Source: an uncultured Steroidobacter sp.
GTDB taxonomy: Bacteria; Pseudomonadota; Gammaproteobacteria; Steroidobacterales; Steroidobacteraceae
Direction of reading: 5' to 3'
DNA length: 64,000 nucleotides
NCBI GenBank assembly: GCA_937864115.1
Contig: CALMII010000018.1
Location: 228,995 to 292,994, forward strand
In this document: positions 52,291 to 60,530 of the stretch, one piece after another
Layout: every line of letters starts with the position of its first letter
Position numbering within the stretch: position 1 is the stretch's first letter
Notes under the pieces: model-generated
What the model was told of the DNA's origin: nothing
Databases searched by the model: none
What the model saw: only the letters and a program-made list of their open reading frames with translations
Program-made: the position numbers and the translations under genes

Positions 52291-53673
52291 TCACTCCCCC
52301 GCCGTGTACGCTCGCGCCCGGGCCACGATGCTCCTGGCCGCGGCCCGGATCACATCTTCGATCGGTGCTTCCGCGAGCGCGCGGGTGGCCCCGTGCTTGC
52401 CGGCCCACACGCGAAACGCTCGCGCGAGGAATGGGTGGCGTTCCACCTTCTTCAAAGTCGAGGCAATGTCGGCGATCATCCACGGTCGCAGGCCGGCGGC
52501 GTCGAGCGTATCGATGAGGCGCGTGTCGCGCCATGTCGGCTCGCCGACCCACTCGCGCATGCCCGCTCGCAGGAAGACCGGGCAGGCCGCGCCCATCGCG
52601 GCGACGGCCTCGGTGCGCCGGGTGAGCGGGTCGGCGAGGTAGGCCCGGACGAGTGCGCCGCCGACGCCACGGGCCCGGTAGCGCGGCTCGACGATGAGGC
52701 GGGAGATGCAGCGGAGGTCGCGGTTGAGTCTCGCCGCCGCGCTGCGCTTCGAGGTGCGCCCGTCGTACTCGCCGGGCCAGGCGAGCGCCCGCCAGGAGCC
52801 GTTGAGCGTGGGCATGGAGACGACGAGGACGCCGATGGGTGGACCTTCTTTATGGGTGGCACGGGCGGCTTGCCGCCCGTGGTGCAGGCGTGCGACCAAC
52901 ACGCGCACACAGGTCGCGGGGGCTTTGGCGCGGTAGTGCAGGTGTGCGAGCGCGCGATAGTCGTCGATCGTGCCGGGCGAGACTCGGAGGGTGTGGTTGG
53001 CAGACGGGCACCGGTTGACGCTCAGAGCCGCGTCAACCGGTGGCACGAGGGCGAGGTCGGGCGCGAGCCATGTGTGGGCGTTGTCGCGCGCCGTGGCCGC
53101 GATGAGGCGGACGGTCGGGGTTCGTCGCACCCACCTGGCGAGCGTGATGCACAGGCCCTCGCCGGTGGCGTCGTCGAGGGTTGAGGCGAGTTCGTCGATG
53201 AGGAGTGTCGCTCGCGGATGCGCGCCGGCCGCGTGCATGGCGAGGGCGATCGCGAGGCGGGCCCGCTGGCCGTCGGAGAGTTCGCGAGCGAATCGAGCGG
53301 GGATCATGGCATCGGCGAGACCCGCCGCGGCGAGAGTGCGGAGCGCTTGGTTCACGCCCTCGGCCGATTCAACGAGCAGATCGATGACGCGCCGGGCCAT
53401 GAGCGGGGCGAGGTCGGGCGGCGCGATGACCACGCCGCTGCGCTGCACGATCACGCCCGCGACCGCTCGCAGCAGCGTGCTCTTGCCGCAGCCGCTCGGG
53501 CCGTGGATCAGGGCGATCTGGCCGGGGCGGAGGCGCTGGTCGAGGTGCGCGGCCGCGATCGCCGCGCGTTGGTGGTGCTCGCTTGCGTGATCTCGCACGT
53601 CGGTCGTGGTCAGGCCGAACGTGCCCAGCGCGCGCAGCGCGGCTTGCGAGTATGTGGTTTCGCCCCCGCCCAT
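52291..53673 (-). CDS. ABC-type ATPase fused to a GNAT acetyltransferase
   Basis: 460 residues from 53673 (MGGGETTYSQ); a longer start at 53724 is possible. N-terminal ABC ATPase: Walker A GPSGCGKST (58-66), signature LSDGQRARLAIA (132-143), Walker B LLIDELAS (157-164). No membrane domain, so it is not a transporter subunit in the usual sense. C-terminal GNAT domain (about 230-430) with SRLIVEPRYRARGVGGALVR, the acetyl-CoA-binding block. Residues about 210-222 (PPVDAALSVNRCPS) and about 264-279 (HHGRQAARATHKEGPP) come from two palindromic elements inserted in frame. It precedes the terminase, and its role in that module is unknown. Confidence 0.8.
   Translation of the reverse strand: MGGGETTYSQAALRALGTFGLTTTDVRDHASEHHQRAAIAAAHLDQRLRPGQIALIHGPSGCGKSTLLRAVAGVIVQRSGVVIAPPDLAPLMARRVIDLLVESAEGVNQALRTLAAAGLADAMIPARFARELSDGQRARLAIALAMHAAGAHPRATLLIDELASTLDDATGEGLCITLARWVRRTPTVRLIAATARDNAHTWLAPDLALVPPVDAALSVNRCPSANHTLRVSPGTIDDYRALAHLHYRAKAPATCVRVLVARLHHGRQAARATHKEGPPIGVLVVSMPTLNGSWRALAWPGEYDGRTSKRSAAARLNRDLRCISRLIVEPRYRARGVGGALVRAYLADPLTRRTEAVAAMGAACPVFLRAGMREWVGEPTWRDTRLIDTLDAAGLRPWMIADIASTLKKVERHPFLARAFRVWAGKHGATRALAEAPIEDVIRAAARSIVARARAYTAGE
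52860..52881. repeat. Palindromic element inside the GNAT domain
   Basis: CACGGGCGG (52860-52868), loop CTTG, CCGCCCGTG (52873-52881), preceded by GGGTGG. Encodes the insert around HHGRQAARAT. Same type as the element at 38506 in the HAD gene. Confidence 0.8.
53009..53042. repeat. CACCGGTTG-type palindromic element, copy 3, in the ABC-GNAT linker
   Basis: CACCGGTTGACGC (53009-53021) and GCGTCAACCGGTG (53030-53042) form a perfect 13-bp stem with an 8-base loop, followed by GCAC. It encodes the linker residues VPPVDAALSVNRCP. Its ends match the copies at 42428 and 44796. Confidence 0.85.
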
Positions 53674-53720
53674 TCGTCCCCCCCCCACTCGCGCTTTCGC
53701 GCGAGTCCCCCGAACCAAGG

Positions 53721-53741
53721 CCACGGGCTGGAAGCCCGTGG
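53721..53741. repeat. CCACGGGCT palindromic element
   Basis: CCACGGGCT (53721-53729), loop GGA, AGCCCGTGG (53733-53741), in the 75-base gap between the HTH gene and the ABC-GNAT gene. It could act as an attenuating hairpin within the operon. Confidence 0.75.
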
Positions 53742-53748
53742 TACGGAT

Positions 53749-54219
53749 TCACACCTTCCGCCACCTCGCCGCGAGTTGGTCGTTCTGCTCAACGCCCCGG
53801 GCCATCGAGAGCACGACCGTGCGCAATGCCCGCACCTGGTGGATGCCCATCCCCAGCGTCGCGGCCGCGCTTCGGAGCGAGCGCCCTTCGAGCACGCACG
53901 CCCGGGCGACCAGGGCCAGCGGCGGCTCCCATGTCCGCACGCGCGAGAGCACGAAGCCGAACTCCGCCGACTCGCACCGGCGGGCCAGCCGTTGGAGCCG
54001 TCGCGACATGGCGCGGGTCGTGACGCGATGCACCGCCGCGAGTTCGCCGAGGGGCTTGCCGTCGCCATAGGCCCAGCGGATGAGGGCGCGATCGGTCGGG
54101 GCGAGGGCGTCGGCGAGGGCGCACAGGCGGGCGGCCCGCTCGGCCCGGCCGCCCCGCGAAAGCCCGCGCCAGGAAACAGATTCCGCTTGACAGGCTGGTT
54201 TGGATTCTGATAGGATCAT
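53749..54219 (-). CDS. Small protein with sigma-region-4-like HTH
   Basis: 156 residues from 54219 (MILSESKPACQAESVSWRGL). A central HTH (DRALIRWAYGDGKPLGELAA, VHRVTTRAMSRRLQRLARRC) resembles sigma-70 region 4, and a second helix-turn-helix-like stretch lies near the C-terminus (GRSLRSAAATLGMGIHQVRA). No sigma region 2 is present, so it is not a full sigma factor. It is divergent from the XRE-S24 repressor and upstream of ABC-GNAT and the terminase. It could be an activator of those genes or a small-terminase-like DNA-binding protein. Confidence 0.68.
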   Translation of the reverse strand: MILSESKPACQAESVSWRGLSRGGRAERAARLCALADALAPTDRALIRWAYGDGKPLGELAAVHRVTTRAMSRRLQRLARRCESAEFGFVLSRVRTWEPPLALVARACVLEGRSLRSAAATLGMGIHQVRALRTVVLSMARGVEQNDQLAARWRKV

Positions 54220-54309
54220 CGTCCGCACCCCGTTCGACCCGGTTTTTCGAGCGGCCAGTGGCTGCATTTCAGAGTCCCCCGATGGCTTCCAGCACGAATG
54301 ATTGAGCCC

Positions 54310-54371
54310 GTTCACTCTCCAGTGAACACGTTGAGAGTATACTAGTTTGGCTTTTGTTTGCAAATCAAACT
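54310..54371. promoter_or_regulatory. Divergent promoter with two candidate operators
   Basis: In the 200-base divergent gap, two palindromes flank a TATACT -10-like box (54338-54343). One is GTTCACT-CTCC-AGTGAAC (54310-54327). The other is GTTTG-CAAAT-CAAAC (54356-54370), with an extra AGTTTG half-site at 54344. These are good candidate sites for the XRE-S24 repressor to control itself and the HTH/ABC-GNAT/terminase genes. Confidence 0.5.
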
Positions 54372-54419
54372 CGTGTGGTTTTCCACTTTTCCACATCCAT
54401 CCCAACCCCTGAACCATCA

Positions 54420-55295
54420 ATGACTTGCGCGAGTGGACACTCCGACGACCGCCCCGATGAGGCCCCGAATCCGTCCATCGGGGCGGTGATCCGGGCCCGG
54501 CGCGCGGCCCTCGGGTGGTCGCTCCAGGAACTGGCCGCGCGGGTCGGGTGTGCCCGGTCCTATCTCTCCATGATCGAGACCGGGACGCGCGGCGACGAGG
54601 GGGCGGCGATCGGCCCGATTCTGCTCGTTCGCCTCGAGAGCACGCTCGGCCTGGCGCCGGGCCTGTTGACCAAGTCCGCGCAGTGGTCGGCCACGCCGCC
54701 GGAGGTCCGCCGGCATGTGGCGGCGATGGAGTCGTCGCAGCGGGCCGCGGCGGCGCAGTTGCGGGCGATGACCGGATCGATCGGGGCCAACCTCGACGAG
54801 GCGTTCCGGTCGGGCCGGCTGCACGCGCTGGTGGCGCGCCTGGAATGCTCATCGGAAGAAGCGCGGCCGAACGCCGCGCCGGGGCGGCTGCTGCCGGTGC
54901 AGGTGCCGCTGATCAACTCGGTCGCGGCGGGGTATCCGCGCGAGTTCACGGACCTTGGGTATCCGGCCCGGGTGGCCGACGAGTATGTGCTCAGCCCGGA
55001 TGTGGACGACCCGGATGCGTTCGCCGCGCGGGTGGTCGGGGATTCGATGCTGCCGACGTATCGCGAGGGAGACATCGTGGTCTTCTCGCCGGCCCGCCCG
55101 GTGAAGAGCGGCATGGACTGCTTCGTGCGGCTGGAGCGGGATGCGGAGACGACGTTCAAGCGGGTGGTGTTTGAGGAGGGCTCGCCGGCGATCCGGCTCG
55201 TGGCGCTCAACGCGGCGTTTCCGGAGCGCGTGGTGGACCGGGAGGATGTGGCCCTGCTGTGCGCGGCGGTGAGCGTGACGCGGCGGATTGGGTGA
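54420..55295 (+). CDS. XRE-S24 LexA/CI-like self-cleaving repressor
   Basis: 291 residues from ATG 54420; an earlier frame start lies within the operator. N-terminal XRE HTH (IGAVIRARRAALGWSLQELA, ARVGCARSYLSMIETG, residues 20-55), a long helical linker (about 90-140), then a C-terminal S24 peptidase. It has a cleavage-type Ala170-Gly171 (NSVAAGYP), nucleophile S209 (GDSMLPTYREGDIV) and general base K247 (TTFKRV). All three elements of RecA-stimulated autocleavage are present, so it may respond to DNA damage. Placed divergently to the terminase module, it looks like a prophage-type repressor. Confidence 0.85.
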   Translation: MTCASGHSDDRPDEAPNPSIGAVIRARRAALGWSLQELAARVGCARSYLSMIETGTRGDEGAAIGPILLVRLESTLGLAPGLLTKSAQWSATPPEVRRHVAAMESSQRAAAAQLRAMTGSIGANLDEAFRSGRLHALVARLECSSEEARPNAAPGRLLPVQVPLINSVAAGYPREFTDLGYPARVADEYVLSPDVDDPDAFAARVVGDSMLPTYREGDIVVFSPARPVKSGMDCFVRLERDAETTFKRVVFEEGSPAIRLVALNAAFPERVVDREDVALLCAAVSVTRRIG

Positions 55296-55351
55296 GCGGC
55301 AAGCAGTCCGACCCAGTAGGCAGCCCGACCGTCAGGGAGGGCCTTTCCTGG

Positions 55352-55357
55352 TAGACT
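55352..55357 (+). promoter_or_regulatory. TAGACT -10 box giving a likely leaderless transcript
   Basis: GGTAGACT precedes ATG 55365 with only seven bases between the -10 box and the start codon, and no ribosome site fits in between. Transcription would begin at or next to the ATG. The same GGTAGACT occurs at 60529 and 63854. Confidence 0.45.
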
Positions 55358-55364
55358 CTCAGCC

Positions 55365-55832
55365 ATGAAGCCCCATCCTCGCATCCGCAAGACGGTGAAA
55401 TGGGGAGGTGCGATCGTCGCGATGCTGCTGGTGTTCATGTGGCTCGGGAGTACTCGGCATGGCCTGCTTTGGAGGGATGCCGCGGGCAGAACGGTGGCGG
55501 TCAGGGGCGGCCGGTTCATTGCAACGCAGTGCGCGGCCGACCAAGGGGGTCTGATTCCGATCGACTGGAGAGACTCACCTGCTCCCTATGAACTGGATTT
55601 CTCCTTCTCATGGACTCTCGACCGGACTAGAGGCCGTACGTTCTTGGCCATGCCGCTGTGGGCTCCGATGCTCATCGCCGTCGCTTTCTCCGCGGCCGCG
55701 TGGCGTTTCGACATCCTCGCCCGCCGCCGCGAGCGTCTCAACCTCTGCCCGAAGTGCAACTACGACCGCGTCGGCCTCTCGCCGGGCGCCGTCTGTCCCG
55801 AATGTGGAACCCGCTCCGCGAGCCGGGCGTAG
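55365..55832 (+). CDS. Membrane protein with C-terminal zinc ribbon, 2
   Basis: 155 residues. Membrane segment near the start (VKWGGAIVAMLLVFMWLG), a short extracytoplasmic part, a second membrane segment (PMLIAVAFSAAAWRFDIL) and a cytosolic zinc ribbon (NLCPKCNYDRVGLSPGAVCP, then ECG). Same architecture as 44020 and as the next gene. Probably leaderless (see 55352). Function unknown; a lineage-specific planctomycete family. Confidence 0.75.
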   Translation: MKPHPRIRKTVKWGGAIVAMLLVFMWLGSTRHGLLWRDAAGRTVAVRGGRFIATQCAADQGGLIPIDWRDSPAPYELDFSFSWTLDRTRGRTFLAMPLWAPMLIAVAFSAAAWRFDILARRRERLNLCPKCNYDRVGLSPGAVCPECGTRSASRA

Positions 55833-55861
55833 AACGCCCGGATCACCGCCGACTCCCACCC

Positions 55862-56305
55862 ATGATGCCTCGCCCCCGAGTTCTGAGCGCGATGAAGTGG
55901 ACGGCGACCGTCGCGGCCGCGGGGCTGGTGGCGCTGTTGCTGTTCACGTGTCTGTTTGCCGGGAACTGGCAGCCGCGCCCGGGGGTGTTTCGGGCGATCG
56001 AACCGGGGTATTTCTGCCTTGAAGAAGTGCCGCCGATGCCGGCGTACGGGTGGCATCGCACGCAGGTGCATCCGCTCCGGTTGGCCGTCTGGTTCGGGTT
56101 CTACGACGGTCCCCTGGGCTCGTGGATCGCGGCGCCGGTCCTGGGGCCCGCGCTGGTGGCGTGTGTGATCGGCGCGCTGATGTGGCGGCTTGAGGCGCGG
56201 GCACGTCGGCGTGCGGGGCCCAACTTGTGCGCGCGGTGCGGGTATGACCGGGAGGGGCTGACGGCGGGAACGGTGTGCCCGGAGTGTGGCGCTCCGCCCT
56301 CGTGA
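55862..56305 (+). CDS. Membrane protein with C-terminal zinc ribbon, 3
   Basis: 147 residues from ATG 55862 (MMPRPRVLSAMKWTATVAAA). Two membrane segments (ATVAAAGLVALLLFTCLFAG and VLGPALVACVIGALMWRLEA) and a zinc ribbon (NLCARCGYDREGLTAGTVCP, then ECG). Paralogue of the gene 29 bases upstream, likely a tandem duplication. Confidence 0.75.
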   Translation: MMPRPRVLSAMKWTATVAAAGLVALLLFTCLFAGNWQPRPGVFRAIEPGYFCLEEVPPMPAYGWHRTQVHPLRLAVWFGFYDGPLGSWIAAPVLGPALVACVIGALMWRLEARARRRAGPNLCARCGYDREGLTAGTVCPECGAPPS

Positions 56306-56412
56306 TGGCTCCGGCGGCCTGCGCCGCTCGGCTCCGATCGGGGGCGGATGGGGGTTCGTCGTCGCTGGATACCATCATGCCGGCGGGGATCGGGGGCACA
56401 TAGGAGATTCCC

Positions 56413-56685
56413 ATGAAGGCGACCATGACTCTGGCGGCGGCGTGTCTGGCGTGCGTGTGCTTGGTCGGATGCAACTCGGGCTCGAAGACGGCCCAGAGAG
56501 ACTCCGGCGCGGCGGTCGTCGCGTGCAGCAACCACGCCTGCCCGATCTCCGGCAAGCCCGTGAACAGCAAGGTCACCTCCACCTACGGCGGCAAGACGGT
56601 CGGCTTTTGCTGCACCATGTGCAAGTCGAAGTTCGACGCCATGACCGACGCGGACAAGGCGGCCAAGATCGCGGCCATGAAGTAG
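56413..56685 (+). CDS. YHS-domain-like lipoprotein
   Basis: 90 residues. Lipoprotein leader with lipobox (CVCLVGC, Cys20). The mature part has ACPISGKPVNSKVTSTYGGK and GFCCTMCKSKF, a YHS-type pattern with clustered cysteines that may bind copper or another metal. Such small YHS lipoproteins occur in planctomycetes; a role in metal handling is inferred. Confidence 0.75.
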   Translation: MKATMTLAAACLACVCLVGCNSGSKTAQRDSGAAVVACSNHACPISGKPVNSKVTSTYGGKTVGFCCTMCKSKFDAMTDADKAAKIAAMK

Positions 56686-56703
56686 CCCGGGGCCGGGCCG
56701 GAT

Positions 56704-58584
56704 TCAGCACCCGGCCAGCCAGCCGTTGAGAAAATCGAAGATGTCCTGCACGCTCAGGCCGCCGCCGTTGTAGTCCGCGCGCGGGTCGCCGCCGAGCCAG
56801 CCGTTGAGGAAGTCGAAGATGTCCTGCACCTCCAGCGCGCCCGAGCAGTTGTAGTCCGGGCGGCAGATGCTCACGGGGGTGGGGGCGCTGGCGAGCGTGC
56901 CGCAGGTGTTGGCAGCGACGGCGTCGTAGGTTCCCGCGTCGGAGGCGAGGACGCCGGTGATGGTGAGCGAGGGCGTGGCCGCGCCGGAGATGCGGGGGCC
57001 GTCGGCCAGCGGCGTGCCGTCCTTGCGCCAGTGCACGCAGGGCGTCGAGTCGCCCGTGGGCGCGCCGGTGATCGTGATCGTCGCGCCGAGGCACGGGCGG
57101 CGCGCCATGGGCGGCGGGCCGGCGAACATCGGGCACGTTCCCGGGCCGAGGACGCCGGTGGCGTTGACGTTCTGCACGTTGATATCGGCCGGGTTGCCCG
57201 CGCCGAAGGCGAGCATGACCGGGTCGCCGCACGAGCCGAGGGCGGAGGTCAGGCGGCTCTTGGACTCGAAGGTGGAGGAGACCTGCTGGTTGAAGAGGAC
57301 CGAGGACTCGCCGGAGACGCCCGCGGCGTAGACGTAGCCCTGCGAGGTGTTGTCGAGCCAGATCCACGAGACGATGCACCCATCGCCCGAGGGCCGCACC
57401 TGGATGAAGGAGGACTGGAAGAAACCGTCCGGACCCAGGAGCGAGACGCCATTGGCCCCCCACTGCGGCAGGCCCGCGGGATTGAAGCGCTGGACGTTGA
57501 TCGTGTGGTTGGATTGCGTGCCGCTGTCGGCCTCGTCGAAGGCCGCGAAGTACTCGCCGGTGGCGCGGTTGTAGGTGAAGCCGACGCCGACGCGGATCCG
57601 CGCGCCGTTGACGGCGTTGGCCACGAGCGGAGTTGTGAACTTGAGCGAGCCGTCGGCGAGGACGTGCTGGATGTAGGCGTTGCGGGCCGAGCCGTTCTCG
57701 TACCACCCGAAGACGCCGCCGCCCGCGCCGTCGGCGATGAAGCGGGGATACGTGGCCGTCTGGATGGACGACGTGCCGCCGAAGATGGTGACGGGTGTGC
57801 CGCTCCCCCACTGCGGCGCGCCGAGGGCGTTGTACCGCTGCGCGTGGAGTTGCTTGTTGGACGTCACGCAACTGCTGCCGGTGCAGCGGACGAAGAGGAC
57901 GATCATGCCGCCCGCGCCGTCGCTCTGGCAATCCGAGGCCTGCACCCAGCGGGCCGGGGCGAGCCAGTCGGCCTGGGTGATCGGCGCGCCGGCGTTCCAG
58001 AGCAGCGCGCCGGTGGCGGCATTCACCTTCTGCATGTTCGTCGCGATGGGCGAGGTGGTGGAGTTCCAGATCACGCCGTAGTTCCCGTCGGCGAGGACCG
58101 CGACCGTGGGCGGGGAACCGCCCGTCGAGCCCGCGCCGACGTTGACGCCCGCGGACCCGTTGAAGAGCGGCGTGCCGGCGGGGCTCACCTTCTGCAGGGT
58201 GATCTGCTGCGGGGTGGTCCGGTCGTCGTTGAAGACGATCACCGCGTTGCCATCGGCGTCGCACGCGAGCGAGTAGTCCACCGTGGACGAGACCGAGCGA
58301 TCGGCGATGAGGACGCCGTTGTGGGCCCATTGCTCCACGCCCTGGGCGTTCACGCGCTGCAGGTACACGTCGTACCCGCCGGTGGAGTTGTCGAACCAGG
58401 CGACATACGCCCCGCCCCCGTGCGCGGCGGGCACGGGGGCGATCTTGGGCTGCACCTGCTCGCCGGTTCGGTCCGCGAGCACGAGATTGGCCGCGGCGTT
58501 GGCCGACCACTGGGCCGGGGCCTGCGGCGCGACGGCGGCGCAGGAAAGGGCCGCGAGCATCGCCAGACGAATCGGAGTGTTCAT
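56704..58584 (-). CDS. Secreted GC-type dockerin-anchored protein with repeat domain
   Basis: 626 residues from 58584 (MNTPIRLAMLAALSCAAVAP, signal peptide). A long region of beta-propeller-like repeats follows (YDVYLQRVNAQGVEQWAHNG, NVQRFNPAGLPQWGANGV and others), then an Ig-like domain (PSLTITGVLASDAGTYDAVA). The tail has two dockerin-like units (ALEVQDIFDFLNGWLGGDPR and GLSVQDIFDFLNGWLAGC), ending in Gly-Cys. This ending defines the GC-type dockerin of Phycisphaerae, probably a sorting or anchoring signal. The DNA for the two units is itself a direct repeat. Confidence 0.85.
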   Translation of the reverse strand: MNTPIRLAMLAALSCAAVAPQAPAQWSANAAANLVLADRTGEQVQPKIAPVPAAHGGGAYVAWFDNSTGGYDVYLQRVNAQGVEQWAHNGVLIADRSVSSTVDYSLACDADGNAVIVFNDDRTTPQQITLQKVSPAGTPLFNGSAGVNVGAGSTGGSPPTVAVLADGNYGVIWNSTTSPIATNMQKVNAATGALLWNAGAPITQADWLAPARWVQASDCQSDGAGGMIVLFVRCTGSSCVTSNKQLHAQRYNALGAPQWGSGTPVTIFGGTSSIQTATYPRFIADGAGGGVFGWYENGSARNAYIQHVLADGSLKFTTPLVANAVNGARIRVGVGFTYNRATGEYFAAFDEADSGTQSNHTINVQRFNPAGLPQWGANGVSLLGPDGFFQSSFIQVRPSGDGCIVSWIWLDNTSQGYVYAAGVSGESSVLFNQQVSSTFESKSRLTSALGSCGDPVMLAFGAGNPADINVQNVNATGVLGPGTCPMFAGPPPMARRPCLGATITITGAPTGDSTPCVHWRKDGTPLADGPRISGAATPSLTITGVLASDAGTYDAVAANTCGTLASAPTPVSICRPDYNCSGALEVQDIFDFLNGWLGGDPRADYNGGGLSVQDIFDFLNGWLAGC

Positions 58585-58828
58585 GCGTGGTGTCCTGGAG
58601 AGAGGAGGGACCGGCGCGGACTCCCGCCGGCGGGGGGCGGGGGCGCGCCACTGCAAGTATGGTCGCGCCGGCGCGGGCGTCAACCAGAACCCGTGCTCGG
58701 TTCGGGCGGAGCCCAAATACCCCGTCTTCCCATCGCTATAGTCGAGACCGGCGCATCGGGCCTCGTCGGCCGCGCCCGCGTCGGAGCGGCCACTCCACTC
58801 GATTCCTCTCTAGCGAAGGGTCTCTCGC

Positions 58829-60382
58829 GTGTCTCAGACTCAGAAGTTCGATCTGGTCGTCATCGGCGGCGGTCCGGCGGGGTATGTCGGCGCGATTCGC
58901 GCGGCCCAACTGGGCATGAGCGTGGCGTGCGTGGAGCGGGCCAAACTCGGCGGCGTCTGCCTGAACTGGGGGTGCATCCCCTCCAAGGCGCTGCTCGCCA
59001 ACGCGGAACTCGTGGAGAAGATCCGCGACGCCGAGGACCAGAAGTTCTGGGGGCTGAAGATCAATGGGGACGTCGGCCTTGATTGGGACCGCATCATCGG
59101 TCGCTCGCGCGAGGTCGCGAGCAAGCTCAACGGCGGCATCGCGTTCCTGCTCAAGAAGAACAAGATCACGCACTTCGTGGGGAACGCGAAGATCGTGTCG
59201 GCGGGCGGCCCGGGGAAGACGTGCACCGTCGAGGTGCAGGAGTGCGCCGTGAAGGAGGAACTCACCTCCGCCCCCGCCACGCCGGGAAAGACCATCCAGA
59301 CCATCGAGGCGGAGAACGTGCTGGTGGCGACGGGCTCGGTGGCGCGGGACCTGCCGTTCGCCAAGTTTGATGGCGACCGCATCTGGGGCGCCCGCGAGGC
59401 GATGTACAACAAGACGCGGCCCAAGAAGCTCATCATCGTCGGCGCCGGCGCGATCGGGATGGAGTTCGCGTACTTCTACAACTCCATGGGGACGGAGGTC
59501 ACGGTCGTCGAGATGATGGACCGCATCCTGCCCGTCGAGGACAAGGACGTGTCCGTTGCGCTCCAGCGGCTGTACACCAAGCACGGCATGGCCTTCAAGA
59601 CCGGCACCGTCACGACCGCCGTCGAGAAGACCGCCAACGGCGTGAAGGTGACGGTCGCGCCCTTCGTCAACGGCAAGGCCGATGACTCGAAGAAGGAAAC
59701 GCTCGAGGCCGACCGCATCCTGCTCGCCGTCGGCGTCGTCGGTCGCACCGACGGCCTGTGCGATGAGAAACTCGGCCTGAAGATCGAGAAGGGGCACATC
59801 GTCACCGACTATGCGCCGGGCAAGACGGTGGCCGAGGCCGTGGACTACAAGACCAACCTGCCGGGCATCTACGCCGTGGGCGACGTCATCGGCCCGCCGT
59901 GGCTGGCCCACGTCGCCAGCGAGGAGGCCATCACCTGCGTCGAGCGCATCGCCTGGCGCAAGGACCCCTCCAAGCACCACGAGCCGATCCCGCAGGACTA
60001 CACCGTCGTCCCCGGGTGCACGTACTGCGTCCCGCAGGTCGCCAGCGTCGGCTTCACCGAGCAGAGGCTCATCGAGATGGGCAAGGTCAAGGGGAAGGAC
60101 TACGCCGTCGGGCAGTTCCCGATGAGCGCGCTGGGCAAGGCCATCGCCGCGGCCCACACCGAGGGGTTCGTGAAGATCATCCGCGGCCTGCCGCGCGGCG
60201 AGATCCTCGGGGCGCACATCCTCGGCGATCAGGCCACGGAACTCATCGCGGAGCTCACCCTGGCCCGACGCCTGGAGGCGACGACCGAGGAGATCATCTG
60301 CACGATGCACGCCCACCCGACGATGCACGAGGCGACGCGCGAGGCGGCGTTGGCGAGCGAGGGGCGGGTCATCCACGCGTGA
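58829..60382 (+). CDS. lpdA: Dihydrolipoyl dehydrogenase (E3)
   Basis: 517 residues from GTG 58829. FAD-binding VIGGGPAGYVGAIRAAQ, redox-active disulfide C44/C49 (GGVCLNWGCIPSK), NAD-binding IIVGAGAIGMEFAYFYNSMG and the catalytic His-Glu pair in HAHPTMHEA. It reoxidises the dihydrolipoyl groups of 2-oxo-acid dehydrogenase or glycine cleavage complexes in the cytosol. It is longer than typical (about 470) because of an insert at about residues 141-156 (VKEELTSAPATPGKTIQ). A TATAGT -10-like box lies at 58737. No E1 or E2 gene is adjacent. Confidence 0.95.
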   Translation: MSQTQKFDLVVIGGGPAGYVGAIRAAQLGMSVACVERAKLGGVCLNWGCIPSKALLANAELVEKIRDAEDQKFWGLKINGDVGLDWDRIIGRSREVASKLNGGIAFLLKKNKITHFVGNAKIVSAGGPGKTCTVEVQECAVKEELTSAPATPGKTIQTIEAENVLVATGSVARDLPFAKFDGDRIWGAREAMYNKTRPKKLIIVGAGAIGMEFAYFYNSMGTEVTVVEMMDRILPVEDKDVSVALQRLYTKHGMAFKTGTVTTAVEKTANGVKVTVAPFVNGKADDSKKETLEADRILLAVGVVGRTDGLCDEKLGLKIEKGHIVTDYAPGKTVAEAVDYKTNLPGIYAVGDVIGPPWLAHVASEEAITCVERIAWRKDPSKHHEPIPQDYTVVPGCTYCVPQVASVGFTEQRLIEMGKVKGKDYAVGQFPMSALGKAIAAAHTEGFVKIIRGLPRGEILGAHILGDQATELIAELTLARRLEATTEEIICTMHAHPTMHEATREAALASEGRVIHA

Positions 60383-60530
60383 GGGTCCCGGCCGGGGTCC
60401 GTGGGCCGAATCCCGGCCGAGCCGGGCCACGGTCGTGTGGTTTGCGGACCTCGCCCGTGCCCACCCCGAATAGTCGGTGGTGCGGGCCGCGGGTTCGGGC
60501 GGTTTGGCTGGTTGGACCGCCGATGCGCGG

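Noticed and set aside
50198..52642. An 814-codon plus-strand frame opposite the terminase
   Set aside because: Glycine/alanine-rich shadow; the minus strand carries all terminase motifs.
54354..54420. An earlier TTG start for the XRE-S24 repressor
   Set aside because: It falls within the candidate operator palindrome and adds 22 residues unlike the family's N-terminus.
50588..55295. A complete prophage
   Set aside because: Only the terminase and a repressor are phage-like; there is no portal, capsid, tail, lysis or integrase gene nearby. The tail-collar genes at 61282 are of the free-standing MdpB type.
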